This document shows, piece after piece, positions 1-7,400 of a stretch of 11,243 bases of DNA. This DNA comes from Oscillospiraceae bacterium. GTDB taxonomy: Bacteria > Bacillota > Clostridia > Oscillospirales > Ruminococcaceae. The stretch covers positions 1 to 11,243 of the forward strand of contig JAISVP010000161.1 of NCBI GenBank assembly GCA_031271475.1. Direction: 5' to 3'. The notes beneath the pieces are model-generated. The model saw nothing but the letters and a program-made list of their open reading frames with translations. It did not search any database and was not told the origin of the DNA. Both the position numbers and the translations under genes were made by a program. Positions within the stretch are counted from its first letter, which is position 1. The number at the start of each line of letters is the position of its first letter.

Positions 1-2
1 AT

Positions 3-158
3 GATCCTGTTGCGGAAACTCACATACTGGGGTTTGAGGGTGATTTATACTCACAGGCAGTCAGTGTGGAATTGCTTAAGTTTATACGCCCGGAGTGCAG
101 ATTCAATTCCCTTGAGGAACTTAGGGCACAGATAAAAAAAGATTTGGAGAAAGTATGA
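3..158 (+). CDS. ribF: RibF, bifunctional riboflavin kinase / FMN adenylyltransferase, C-terminal end only
   Basis: The gene enters from outside the window; 51 C-terminal residues are visible. RibF phosphorylates riboflavin to FMN and adenylates FMN to FAD in the cytoplasm. The visible part belongs to the C-terminal riboflavin kinase domain: it reads AETHILGFEGDLYSQAVSVE followed by LLKFIRPE and a helix LEELRAQIKKDLEKV. This matches the usual ETHIFDF-GDLYG...V.FL.FIRPE.KF.S...L..QI..D ending of the family. The TGA stop overlaps the gltX start as ATGA (155-158), which suggests translational coupling of the two genes. The other forward frames are interrupted by stops. The call rests on recognising this family-typical tail, since the catalytic parts lie outside the window. 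Confidence 0.85.
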   Translation, partial: DPVAETHILGFEGDLYSQAVSVELLKFIRPECRFNSLEELRAQIKKDLEKV

Positions 159-1612
159 AAGTAAGAACAAGATTTGCACCGAGTCCGACAGGATATATGC
201 ATATTGGGAACTTGCGCACGGCGCTGTACACCTATTTAATAGCAAAGCAAAACGGCGGTGAGTTTATTTTGCGTATAGAAGATACGGACAGAGCCCGTTA
301 TGTAGACGGTGCTGTAGACGTTATATACAGGTCACTGGAACTTGCCGGGCTTAAATGGGATGAAGGACCGGATAAAGGCGGTGATTACGGACCTTATTTG
401 CAGTCTGAACGGATGCAGCTTTACGGGCGGTACGCTTTGCAGCTGATAGAGCACGGGAGTGCTTACCGTTGTTTTTGCGCACATTCAGACGCAGCGGATA
501 CACAGTCTGTGGATTTAAGCGGTTCGGAGACATTTCATAATCCGGCGGACAAATGTCCTTGCCGTAATTTGACTGACGCTCAGGTATCTGAAAGGACAGC
601 GGCGGGGGAAACGTATGTAATCCGGCAGAAGATGCCGCTTGACGGAACTGTTGTATTCACAGATGAGATTTACGGTGAGATTGAAACACCGTGCGATACT
701 CTGGATGATCAGGTGCTTATTAAGTCCGACGGTATGCCGACATATAATTTTGCCAATGTAATAGACGATCATTTAATGGAAATAACGCATATTGTACGCG
801 GGAATGAATATCTTTCCTCAACGCCGAAATACAATTTGCTGTATAAGGCATTCGGATGGGACATACCGGTTTATATTCACTGTGCCCATGTAATGAAAGA
901 TAAAAATGCGAAACTTTCAAAACGCGACGGACACGCCTCTTTTGAAGATCTGCTGGCATTGGGCTTTTTACCCGAAGCAGTCGTAAACTATACGGCATTG
1001 TTGGGCTGGGCGCCGAAAACGGAGAATGAGTTCTTCACCTTAGAAGAACTTGTAAATGAGTTCAGTATAGACGGTATGTCAAAGTCTCCGGCGATTTTTG
1101 ACATGATGAAATTAAAGGCGTTTAATGCGGAATATATCCGTAGGATGTCTTTAGAGCAGTTCATGGACAAATCCGTGCCGATTATAAAGAATGCCGTAGG
1201 TAAAGAAATTGACTGTGCTATGCTTTGCAAGGTTTTACAGCCGAGAACGGAACTGTTCACCGATATAGCACAGCAGGTAGACTTTATAGCGGAATTGCCC
1301 GATTATGATATAGAACTGTATACGCATAAGAAAATGAAAACCAATCCGGAAATCGCACTTGATGTGCTTAAACGGGTACTGCCGTTATTGCAGGCAAACG
1401 AAAACTGGACGGAGGAAACCGTTCATGAAATACTGTTTGGACTGATAGAGGAAATGGGCGTAAAGAACGGCGTGGTGCTGTGGAGTGTGCGGACTGCTCT
1501 TGCGGGAAAGCCGGTGACCCCGGGCGGAGCCGCAGAACTTTGCGTAATTTTAGGCAAAGAAGAGAGTGTAGAAAGAATTCGTAAAGGTATTTTTAAACTT
1601 TCTCAATTTTGA
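155..1612 (+). CDS. gltX: Glutamyl-tRNA synthetase (class I)
   Basis: This enzyme charges tRNA-Glu with glutamate in the cytoplasm using ATP. The 485-residue length is typical of bacterial GluRS. The N-terminal Rossmann catalytic domain opens with RFAPSPTGYMHIGN, in which residues 16-19 are the HIGH-type motif. The second class I signature is KLSKR at residues 253-257, the usual GluRS form of KMSKS. A cysteine-rich insertion (CFC near residue 107, CPC near residue 135) lies where many GluRS enzymes bind zinc. The C-terminal third is the helical anticodon-binding region, ending in a GKEESVERIRKGI helix. The ATG overlaps the ribF stop, with GGAGAAAG upstream as ribosome binding site. Many Firmicutes GluRS are non-discriminating and also charge tRNA-Gln; the sequence alone does not settle that here. 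Confidence 0.98.
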   Translation: MKVRTRFAPSPTGYMHIGNLRTALYTYLIAKQNGGEFILRIEDTDRARYVDGAVDVIYRSLELAGLKWDEGPDKGGDYGPYLQSERMQLYGRYALQLIEHGSAYRCFCAHSDAADTQSVDLSGSETFHNPADKCPCRNLTDAQVSERTAAGETYVIRQKMPLDGTVVFTDEIYGEIETPCDTLDDQVLIKSDGMPTYNFANVIDDHLMEITHIVRGNEYLSSTPKYNLLYKAFGWDIPVYIHCAHVMKDKNAKLSKRDGHASFEDLLALGFLPEAVVNYTALLGWAPKTENEFFTLEELVNEFSIDGMSKSPAIFDMMKLKAFNAEYIRRMSLEQFMDKSVPIIKNAVGKEIDCAMLCKVLQPRTELFTDIAQQVDFIAELPDYDIELYTHKKMKTNPEIALDVLKRVLPLLQANENWTEETVHEILFGLIEEMGVKNGVVLWSVRTALAGKPVTPGGAAELCVILGKEESVERIRKGIFKLSQF

Positions 1613-1633
1613 CATATTCCGAACACAATACAG

Positions 1634-1642
1634 TGGTATAAT
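1634..1642 (+). promoter_or_regulatory. Candidate extended -10 promoter for the ABC locus
   Basis: TGGTATAAT is an extended -10 (TGN plus a perfect TATAAT at 1637-1642), 22 nt after the gltX stop. A perfect TTGACA at 1609-1614 overlaps the gltX stop codon, but its spacer to the -10 is 22 nt, too long for normal sigma-A use, so the extended -10 would have to carry initiation. Transcription from here would run through repeat copy A1 into the ATPase gene. Confidence 0.4.
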
Positions 1643-1647
1643 CAGTT

Positions 1648-1756
1648 ATAGTAATTTTGAACCCGAACGGGCTAAGCCCGTCCTCATCGACGCACGCATT
1701 TGCGTGCGAGGTCTGGACTTTGCCCAGACCGTAGCCGTTAGAAACGGCTACAGTAA
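1648..1756 (+). repeat. Dispersed multi-hairpin repeat, family A, copy A1 (best-preserved copy)
   Basis: This copy has four consecutive inverted repeats. Hairpin 1 is ACGGGC-taa-GCCCGT (1667-1681). Hairpin 2 is CGCACGC-attt-GCGTGCG (1691-1708). Hairpin 3 is GGTCTGG/CCAGACC (1710-1730). Hairpin 4 is GTAGCCGTT-aga-AACGGCTAC (1731-1751), a perfect 9-bp stem. The left edge is ATAGTAATTTTGA and the right edge is CAGTAA, so each unit ends with a short echo of its own beginning. It fills most of the 184-bp gap between gltX and the ABC ATPase gene. No U-run follows any hairpin, so it is not a standard terminator. Confidence 0.93.
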
Positions 1757-1796
1757 ATATTAACCCCCCGGTAAAACGCGGGTGTGAGGAAGTTTT

Positions 1797-2885
1797 ATGA
1801 TAGAAGTAAAGAATCTGACAAAGCATTACGGAGACAAAAGGGCAGTCAGCAATATAAGTTTTACAGTTGATGACGGGGAAATTCTCGGATTTTTAGGGCC
1901 GAACGGTGCTGGAAAAAGCACGACAATGAATATGCTCACCGGGTATATTTCTTCAACATCAGGAGATGCTGTGATTAACGGAGTCAATATCCTTGAAGAA
2001 CCTGTCAAAGCAAAGTCATTCATAGGGTATCTGCCGGAAGTACCGCCTCTGTATGTGGATATGACCGTTAGGGGATATCTCAATTTTATATATGATTTAA
2101 AGAGCTGCAAACAGCCGCGTACGCAGCATATTGAAGAAGTTTGTAAACTTACGAAAATTTTTGATGTAAAAGAACGGATAATAAAGCATCTGTCAAAAGG
2201 TTACAGACAGCGCGTAGGTCTTGCTCAGGCATTGGTAGGTAATCCGCCGGTGCTGATTCTGGACGAACCTACGGCAGGTCTTGACCCGAAGCAGATTATA
2301 GAAATCCGTACCCTTATAAAAAAATTGGGCAAGACTCATACCGTTATACTGTCTTCTCATATCCTTACGGAGATTCAGGCGGTATGTGACAGAATTGTTA
2401 TCATAAACAAGGGAGAAATAGCTGCAAACGATACCGCGGACAACCTTTCAAGAACAGTTTCATCCGATCATAGACTGTCAGTAAGAATTCCGGGGGATAA
2501 GAAAGAGATCATGCAGCTGATAAAAGCCATTGAGGACGTTAAATATATACGCGCCGATATGGAGCGTGAACCCGGCGTTTATGAATATGAGATTGAAGCA
2601 GCGGAAGGAAAGGACATACGCCGCGAACTTAACAAAGTCTTAGCTGAAAACAGTTTGCCGATACTTATGATGCGGACGGCAGATCTTACGCTTGAGGATA
2701 TATTCTTAAAAGTTACAATGGGACAGGAGTTTATGTTAAATCCGGAATTTTCAGCCAAAAAAGAAAAACTTAATCAAGAGGAAGTTTCATTGGAAGACTT
2801 GGAGTTTAAGGTGACGGGAATTGTAAAGAAACATATGGAAAAAGAACGGCAGAAAGATTCGGAATACGGGGGTGACAAAGAATGA
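1797..2885 (+). CDS. ABC transporter ATP-binding protein (GldA/CcmA-like)
   Basis: This is the cytoplasmic ATPase of an ABC-2 type exporter, expected to pair with the permease encoded next. All nucleotide-binding motifs are intact: Walker A GPNGAGKST at residues 34-42, signature LSKGYRQR at about 132-139 (family-typical LSKGYRQRVGLAQAL), Walker B VLILDEP with D156 and E157, and the switch histidine H188 in SSHIL. At 362 residues it is longer than a minimal ABC domain (about 230). The region up to about residue 305 resembles the C-terminal extension seen in GldA-type ATPases. The last 55 residues are highly charged and rich in Lys and Glu. GAGGAAG just upstream is the ribosome binding site. 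Its stop overlaps the permease start as ATGA. The substrate cannot be read from the sequence; the family and neighbours suggest a GldA-like role. Confidence 0.95.
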   Translation: MIEVKNLTKHYGDKRAVSNISFTVDDGEILGFLGPNGAGKSTTMNMLTGYISSTSGDAVINGVNILEEPVKAKSFIGYLPEVPPLYVDMTVRGYLNFIYDLKSCKQPRTQHIEEVCKLTKIFDVKERIIKHLSKGYRQRVGLAQALVGNPPVLILDEPTAGLDPKQIIEIRTLIKKLGKTHTVILSSHILTEIQAVCDRIVIINKGEIAANDTADNLSRTVSSDHRLSVRIPGDKKEIMQLIKAIEDVKYIRADMEREPGVYEYEIEAAEGKDIRRELNKVLAENSLPILMMRTADLTLEDIFLKVTMGQEFMLNPEFSAKKEKLNQEEVSLEDLEFKVTGIVKKHMEKERQKDSEYGGDKE

Positions 2886-3598
2886 AAGCCATTTACAGGA
2901 GAGAACTTGGAGCATATTTTACATCAAGCATTGGATATGTATTCTTAGGGGTGTTTTATTTTTACTGCGGGCTGTCATTTACATTCTCATCACTTTTTGC
3001 GTTAACTTATGATATGAGCGAGGCATTCAGTCTTGCGTTTACCGCATTGATTTTCCTTATTCCGATTTTGACCATGAAACTGTTCAGTGAGGAAAAGAAA
3101 CAGCGCACGGAGCAATGTCTTTTAACCGCACCGATAAGTTTGCCGTCTATGGTGCTGGGAAAGTTTTTTGCGGCTTTAACGCTTTATACGGCGGGTATTG
3201 CGGTATATTTTATTTTTGCGGTGATTCTAAGCTTTTTTGCGCCTGCGTTCGGTTGGATTCCGGTGTTAAGCAATTTTCTTGCATTGTTTTTAGTCGGCGC
3301 GGCGTTTACGGCAATAGGTGCTTTTATATCATCCCTTACGGAAAATCAGGTGGTAGCGGCGGTGACGTCCTGTATTGCTCTTATGGTTATATGGCTGCTG
3401 GATTCAATGGCGTCATTTATAACACTGGATTTTCTGTCATGGCTGCCAAAGCTGTTGATGTCGCTGTCTTTTTATTCGAAATATGCAGAGTTTACTTCAG
3501 GCATATTCAATCTTTCAAGCGTACTGTTTTATATCTCGGCAGTGGTTATATTCTTGTTTCTTACTGTCAGGGTGTCTGAGAAAAGACGGTGGAGTTAA
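2882..3598 (+). CDS. ABC-2 type permease (GldF-like)
   Basis: This is an integral membrane subunit of the exporter powered by the preceding ATPase. The 238 residues show about six hydrophobic segments, near residues 15-40, 48-66, 95-120, 128-155, 158-185 and 213-232. Two features are typical of the GldF-like ABC-2 family: the N-terminal RRELGAYFTSSIGYVFLGVF, and the cytoplasmic loop KLFSEEKKQRTEQCLLTAPI after the second membrane segment. The start overlaps the ATPase stop by 4 nt, indicating coupled translation and one complex. The stop at 3596-3598 is followed almost directly by repeat copy A2, so the gene ends where the repeat begins. A large open frame inside the gene in the +1 register is a shadow. 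Confidence 0.92.
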   Translation: MKAIYRRELGAYFTSSIGYVFLGVFYFYCGLSFTFSSLFALTYDMSEAFSLAFTALIFLIPILTMKLFSEEKKQRTEQCLLTAPISLPSMVLGKFFAALTLYTAGIAVYFIFAVILSFFAPAFGWIPVLSNFLALFLVGAAFTAIGAFISSLTENQVVAAVTSCIALMVIWLLDSMASFITLDFLSWLPKLLMSLSFYSKYAEFTSGIFNLSSVLFYISAVVIFLFLTVRVSEKRRWS

Positions 3599-3601
3599 GA
3601 T

Positions 3602-3695
3602 ACAGTCGTTTCTTACTGCTATGGTCTAGACCCCGCACGCATTTGCGTGCGCCGATGAGAACGGGCTTAGCCCGTTCGGGGTCGAAATTATACTG
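3602..3695 (-). repeat. Dispersed multi-hairpin repeat, family A, copy A2 (inverted)
   Basis: Read on the minus strand this copy starts near GTATAATTTCGAC and carries GAACGGGCTAAGCCCGTT (hairpin 1, perfect), GCACGCAAATGCGTGC (hairpin 2, perfect), GGTCTAGACC (hairpin 3 reduced to a loopless palindrome, losing both arms symmetrically) and a degraded hairpin 4 ending ACGACTGTA. It begins 3 nt after the permease stop and merges at its other end with family B copy B1. Confidence 0.9.
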
Positions 3696-3753
3696 TTTTA
3701 CTGTGTAAAACAGCAGTGTGTTTCGCAAGAAACGCACCGAACACGCAGTGTTC
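3693..3753 (+). repeat. Triple-hairpin repeat, family B, copy B1
   Basis: Three back-to-back hairpins are seen. The first is CTGTTTTAC-tgt-GTAAAACAG (3693-3713). The second is GTGTGTTTC-GCAA-GAAACGCAC (3716-3737), which has a GNRA-type loop. The third is GAACAC-gca-GTGTTC (3739-3753). Similarity to copy B2 continues into AGAGTATACT downstream. The last stem ends 32 nt before the ATG of the GldG-like gene, so the element would sit in its leader or in the operon's intercistronic RNA. Confidence 0.88.
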
Positions 3754-3785
3754 AAGAGTATACTATACAGAAAAGGCGGGTCAGT

Positions 3786-5402
3786 ATGGACGTGGATAAA
3801 AAAGAAGTGAAAAACACAAGAAAGCTAAAATACGGATGGGGAGCCGCAGCTATTACGGTACTGTTTGTGGCGGCAGTAGTGCTGTTAAATATAACAGTGT
3901 CGTTAATAACGAAGAATTTTCCCCTTAAGGCTGACTTAACGTCAAACAAGATGTATGAAATTTCACAGGAAACGCGGGATTACCTTAATAATTTAAACAC
4001 GGATGTTGAGATTGCCGTTATGGCGGATGAAACATCATTTAAGGCTGTTCCCAATAATAAATCCGTAGCGGAAGTTCTTGAAAAGTATGCGGTACTTACC
4101 GGGCATATCAAACTGAAATACTTAAATCCGAATTCAAACCCGACTGAGTATGACCGTTACAACAGCCTGTATACCGGCGGCGTTATAGAAGAAAATATGG
4201 TTGTGATAACTGCCGGTAATAAAATCCGCGTACACCCGACCACGGATTTTTATACAATGCAGTATGTGGATTATACATCGGAGTATCCGTCTGTTGTAGG
4301 ATTTAAAGCAGAGCAGATAGTTACCTCGGGTCTTATGTATGTTACGGATGCAAACCCGCAGAAGGCGGCGTTTGTGATGTCTACAAGAACGGCGGCAAAT
4401 AATTCCGCATTGCAGTCACTGTCGTATTTTTTAGCGCTTAACGGTTATGAAATGGATAATAAGGAAGTCAATCTTGATATTGAAGATATAACAGATGACG
4501 TGGATTTGCTTGTGCTGTATGCACCGATGAGCGATCTGACGGATACGGCGATTGACAAAATCGAACAGTTTATGGACAATGACGGTAAGTACGGTAAAAA
4601 TATGCTTTACGCAGCAAGCCTTGATCAGGAATTAACGCCGAACCTTGACGCATATATTGAGGAGTGGGGATTTAAATTAGGACGCAGTCTTGTGCTTGAA
4701 GATGACGAAGCAAAAAGACAGACAGTCGGTCTGTCTGCTATTGGCAGCCAGACTTCGGCATCGGTAGGCTATATTGACAATACGGATTATATTACAGACT
4801 TGCCCAATGTAAACATCCCTATTATTGTAGCATACTCACGTCCGATTGAAATTCTATGGGACAGTATGTCCGGAAGAACGGCATATTCATTGCTTAAGAC
4901 AAGTCCGACATCCTATCTGTACCCAACTCAGGAAGAAGAAACACAAGAGGAAGAAACTGCAAGCAGCACATCGGAAACTGCCGAAACAACTGCACAGTCA
5001 GAAACGGAAGAATCGGAGACAGAGGCTGAAACAACGGTTTTTGATTCAGCGGGTGCGCCAAAGTCAGAACAGGTTGTAGCTGCGGTATGTCAGAAGACTA
5101 AAAGCGGAACAGACAGTCAAGTGTATACCGGAAGTGTTATGGTGTTGGGGAGTGCGTTATTTACAGACTATTCTCTTATGTCGTCCAATGCGTGCAACAA
5201 TGCCGCGTATATCATAAGTGCAATAAATACTATGACGGGTAAAGATACAAGTTTTTTAGTAAGTGAGAAGGCTTTTGAGGATAAATCCATAGTCATCACA
5301 AAATCTGAAATTAAGGCGTTGGGTTTTGTGGTAATGGGTGTAATTCCAATTATTGTAATCCTGCTTGGAGTTTTTGTATACATCAGAAGAAGGAACAGAT
5401 AA
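3786..5402 (+). CDS. GldG-like ABC auxiliary membrane protein
   Basis: The 538-residue protein has a cytoplasmic basic N-terminus, a membrane segment at about residues 17-39, a large extracytoplasmic domain, and a second membrane segment at about 512-532 ending in RRRNR. This layout, and the region after the first segment (LTSNKMYEISQETRDYLNNL followed by DVEIAVMADE), match GldG-type proteins with an ABC_transp_aux domain. These work with a GldA/GldF-like ATPase and permease; their biochemical role outside gliding bacteria is not established. Residues about 382-418 form a low-complexity stretch of Glu, Thr and Ser, probably a flexible linker between the domain and the final part. The start is 187 bp after the permease stop, a gap filled by repeats A2 and B1, unlike the tight spacing elsewhere in the locus. 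The DUF4340-like gene follows after 3 bp. Confidence 0.87.
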   Translation: MDVDKKEVKNTRKLKYGWGAAAITVLFVAAVVLLNITVSLITKNFPLKADLTSNKMYEISQETRDYLNNLNTDVEIAVMADETSFKAVPNNKSVAEVLEKYAVLTGHIKLKYLNPNSNPTEYDRYNSLYTGGVIEENMVVITAGNKIRVHPTTDFYTMQYVDYTSEYPSVVGFKAEQIVTSGLMYVTDANPQKAAFVMSTRTAANNSALQSLSYFLALNGYEMDNKEVNLDIEDITDDVDLLVLYAPMSDLTDTAIDKIEQFMDNDGKYGKNMLYAASLDQELTPNLDAYIEEWGFKLGRSLVLEDDEAKRQTVGLSAIGSQTSASVGYIDNTDYITDLPNVNIPIIVAYSRPIEILWDSMSGRTAYSLLKTSPTSYLYPTQEEETQEEETASSTSETAETTAQSETEESETEAETTVFDSAGAPKSEQVVAAVCQKTKSGTDSQVYTGSVMVLGSALFTDYSLMSSNACNNAAYIISAINTMTGKDTSFLVSEKAFEDKSIVITKSEIKALGFVVMGVIPIIVILLGVFVYIRRRNR

Positions 5403-5405
5403 GTA

Positions 5406-6953
5406 ATGAAGAATGTTAAAAGTATTATCGCTCTCGGTTCAGCGGTGGCGGTGCTTGCGGGAGTGCTTACGGCAGTGTTGATTATAAACGGTAATGACGG
5501 CAATGAGGAACTCCCGACAGAAGCCGAAGCGGTAACTGTTGTTTCACTTTGTGAAAATACACACACTGAAAATGATGTTAAACGTATAACTTTGGAAAAC
5601 ACTTTGACGGCAGATTCCGGAAAGTTAACAGTAGTGCCGTCCGAAGAAGCAGATGAAAAGTTTACGATATTAGGTTATGATGAGTTCAGGCTTGACCACG
5701 CTATGCTTGACGGGATGGCAAAAACGATACTGGAAACAGAGTTAATACCGGTAACTGCCCAAGGTGAAGCGGAACAGTACGGGTTTGGAGCAGTGCCGCA
5801 GTATGCCCTGTTTGAATTTGACGATGGTGAAGAATTGAAAATTTTTGTGGGCGATCAGGCTCCTGCAATCGGTCAGATTTATGTTCAGATAGACGGCGGG
5901 ATCTACACGGCACACACCTCAAAAATAAATGCCGTATTGGGCGGTCCCGGATACTATGTTTCAAAAGTGCTTATAGACGTACCTGAGGGTGAAAACAGCG
6001 GTATGCAGACTATGAGTATTATGCGTAAGGATTTGGACTATGCTATAGTGTTTGAGTATGATGACGAAAGGAAAAGCGATGACAAATATACTGGAGGCAC
6101 ATCTGCCGCACACGTGTTGAAAGAGCCGTTTTTTGCTTATTTGGATGTAACGCGTTCGGTTGATTATACTCATAATCTGTTTGGCGTTACGGCTGATTCG
6201 ATATTTATATTAAACCCTGATGCAGAGGATCTGGCGCTTGCGGGCTTTGGTGCGGCTGAACAAAGCAGAACAGTTCCGGATGTGTCTGTGATTATGGAAA
6301 CACAGGACGGTCTATGCTATAGAATAGAGCTTGTAAAACAGCAGACGGGTGATATGTATTTCGCAAGAGTTTATGAACAAACACAAGTACAAACCAATGA
6401 AAACACAGAAAACTTAAGTCAGGACGCTTCCCGGGAATGGAAAGCACATGATTTGATATATGTGATGACGGAAGAATTGTTTCCGTGGCTTAATCTGCAA
6501 GTAAAGGATGTGATATCGCCCTTAATAATAGGAGAATATTTTTATGCGTTAAAAAAGGCGGACATAAAGGCAGAAGGTGAACCGGATATGGTGTTTAACT
6601 GCACGGGAACGGATAAAGACGACTTTTTTACATCTTTAAACGGTTCAAAAGAAGACTGTACGGATAGGTTCAGGGCATTTTATACATTCATGCTGAATAT
6701 CGCATCCGAGGAAGTGTATATGCCCGATGAGGAGACCGGGGAGCCGGCAGGTGAACCCGCAGCGGAAATAAAAGTGGAAAACATAAAAGGACGTACAACT
6801 GAACTTAAGTTTTACAAAGACGGTGCGTCCAAACTGATAATACAGGTAAACGGTGTAACCTGTTTTAAGTGCCGGGAGTCACTGCTTGAAGTGCTTAAAG
6901 GAAATATGCAAATGTTCGGTGATGAACAAAAAACGTTTACTGTAACTTGGTGA
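5406..6953 (+). CDS. DUF4340-like membrane-anchored protein
   Basis: The 515-residue protein has a single N-terminal hydrophobic segment (about residues 6-26) and no lipobox cysteine, so it is probably anchored in the membrane with its bulk outside. Around residues 135-180 it has the DUF4340 type of pattern: a hydrophobic strand, then LKIFVGDQAPAIGQIYVQID and a strand ending with YTAH. DUF4340 proteins often follow GldG-like genes, and here the start is 3 bp after that gene, with AAGGAA as ribosome binding site, so the two are surely co-translated. A role as an extracellular partner of the exporter is inference. The C-terminal half has no motif I recognise. Family B copy B2 starts 4 nt after the stop. 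The product name is less certain than that of the neighbours. Confidence 0.75.
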   Translation: MKNVKSIIALGSAVAVLAGVLTAVLIINGNDGNEELPTEAEAVTVVSLCENTHTENDVKRITLENTLTADSGKLTVVPSEEADEKFTILGYDEFRLDHAMLDGMAKTILETELIPVTAQGEAEQYGFGAVPQYALFEFDDGEELKIFVGDQAPAIGQIYVQIDGGIYTAHTSKINAVLGGPGYYVSKVLIDVPEGENSGMQTMSIMRKDLDYAIVFEYDDERKSDDKYTGGTSAAHVLKEPFFAYLDVTRSVDYTHNLFGVTADSIFILNPDAEDLALAGFGAAEQSRTVPDVSVIMETQDGLCYRIELVKQQTGDMYFARVYEQTQVQTNENTENLSQDASREWKAHDLIYVMTEELFPWLNLQVKDVISPLIIGEYFYALKKADIKAEGEPDMVFNCTGTDKDDFFTSLNGSKEDCTDRFRAFYTFMLNIASEEVYMPDEETGEPAGEPAAEIKVENIKGRTTELKFYKDGASKLIIQVNGVTCFKCRESLLEVLKGNMQMFGDEQKTFTVTW

Positions 6954-6956
6954 GGA

Positions 6957-7015
6957 GTTTTACTGTGTAAAACAGGAGTGTGTTTCACAAGAAACGTACC
7001 GAATACGCAGTGTTT
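6957..7015 (+). repeat. Triple-hairpin repeat, family B, copy B2
   Basis: This copy has the same three-hairpin order as B1: GTTTTAC-tgt-GTAAAAC (6957-6973), GTGTGTTTC-ACAA-GAAACGTAC (6978-6999) and GAATAC-gca-GTGTTT (7001-7015). It differs from B1 by three stem changes, all C-to-T, each turning a G-C pair into a G-U pair in + strand RNA. A TATAAT follows at 7021-7026, matching TATACT at the equivalent place in B1, but no -35 is present at the right distance. The ATG of the next gene is 28 nt after the last stem. Confidence 0.88.
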
Positions 7016-7043
7016 GGGAGTATAATATTTGAATGGAGGTAAT

Positions 7044-7346
7044 ATGGAAAACAACAAAATTTCAAAATCAATGACGTATAAGGGACTGCCCTTAGTGCGT
7101 AAAAACAATGAAATTTATTACGGTCATATGTATGACGATTACGTAGTATATATGAAAATTATAGAAACTAAAGATGTAAAAACCACTGTTGGCAACAGTG
7201 AAACATTAAAAGTAGCCACGAAAGTAAAGGTATATAAAATGTCAACAGACCGTAAACTGTCTCCGGCGGAAGCAATTGCACAGACAGGAGAAAGGAATGG
7301 ACTGTATGAAGCATTGGACTTAGCGGCGGCTTGGGCTGGAAATTAA
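7044..7346 (+). CDS. Conserved-looking 100-residue protein of unknown function
   Basis: The product is a small soluble protein with no signal peptide or membrane segment. It begins MENNKISKSMTYKGLPLVRK, continues IYYGHMYDDYVVYMKIIETK, has a basic, strand-rich middle, and ends in a helix LYEALDLAAAWAGN. I do not recognise a domain and assign no function. The ATG at 7044 is preceded by GGAGG at 7035-7039. An in-frame TTG at 7029 would lie ahead of that site and has no site of its own, so ATG is preferred. It follows the DUF4340-like gene after 90 bp filled by repeat B2, and a strong terminator comes 10 bp after its stop, so it is most likely the last gene of the ABC transcript. That position hints at a link to the exporter, but only by context. 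Confidence 0.75.
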   Translation: MENNKISKSMTYKGLPLVRKNNEIYYGHMYDDYVVYMKIIETKDVKTTVGNSETLKVATKVKVYKMSTDRKLSPAEAIAQTGERNGLYEALDLAAAWAGN

Positions 7347-7356
7347 TTTAGAATGT

Positions 7357-7385
7357 AAAAAAGCTCGAAAATCTTCGGGCTTTTT
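7357..7385 (+). terminator. Strong intrinsic terminator ending the ABC locus
   Basis: AAAAA-GCTCGAA, loop ATCA-type of 4 nt, TTCGGGC-TTTTT: a 12-bp stem with one G-U pair, an A-run on the left and a U-run on the right. The A-run means it could also stop transcription from the opposite strand. Confidence 0.92.
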
Positions 7386-7400
7386 GGTTTGGAAACTTCG

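Noticed and set aside
1648..1756. Repeat family A as a CRISPR array or tandem repeat
   Set aside because: There is no regular repeat-spacer period; copies are single, kilobases apart and in both orientations, and no cas genes are present.
3115..3579. A 154-codon open frame inside the permease gene
   Set aside because: It is a +1 register shadow of a clear six-segment permease that is coupled to the ATPase by an ATGA overlap.
4846..5079. A Lys/Gln/Arg-rich open frame inside the GldG-like gene
   Set aside because: It is the shifted reading of the low-complexity Glu/Thr/Ser codons, with no ribosome binding site.
7021..7026. TATAAT as a promoter for the 100-residue protein gene
   Set aside because: No -35 lies 16-18 nt upstream and there is no TG extension; it is better explained as part of the family B tail, which is TATACT in copy B1.
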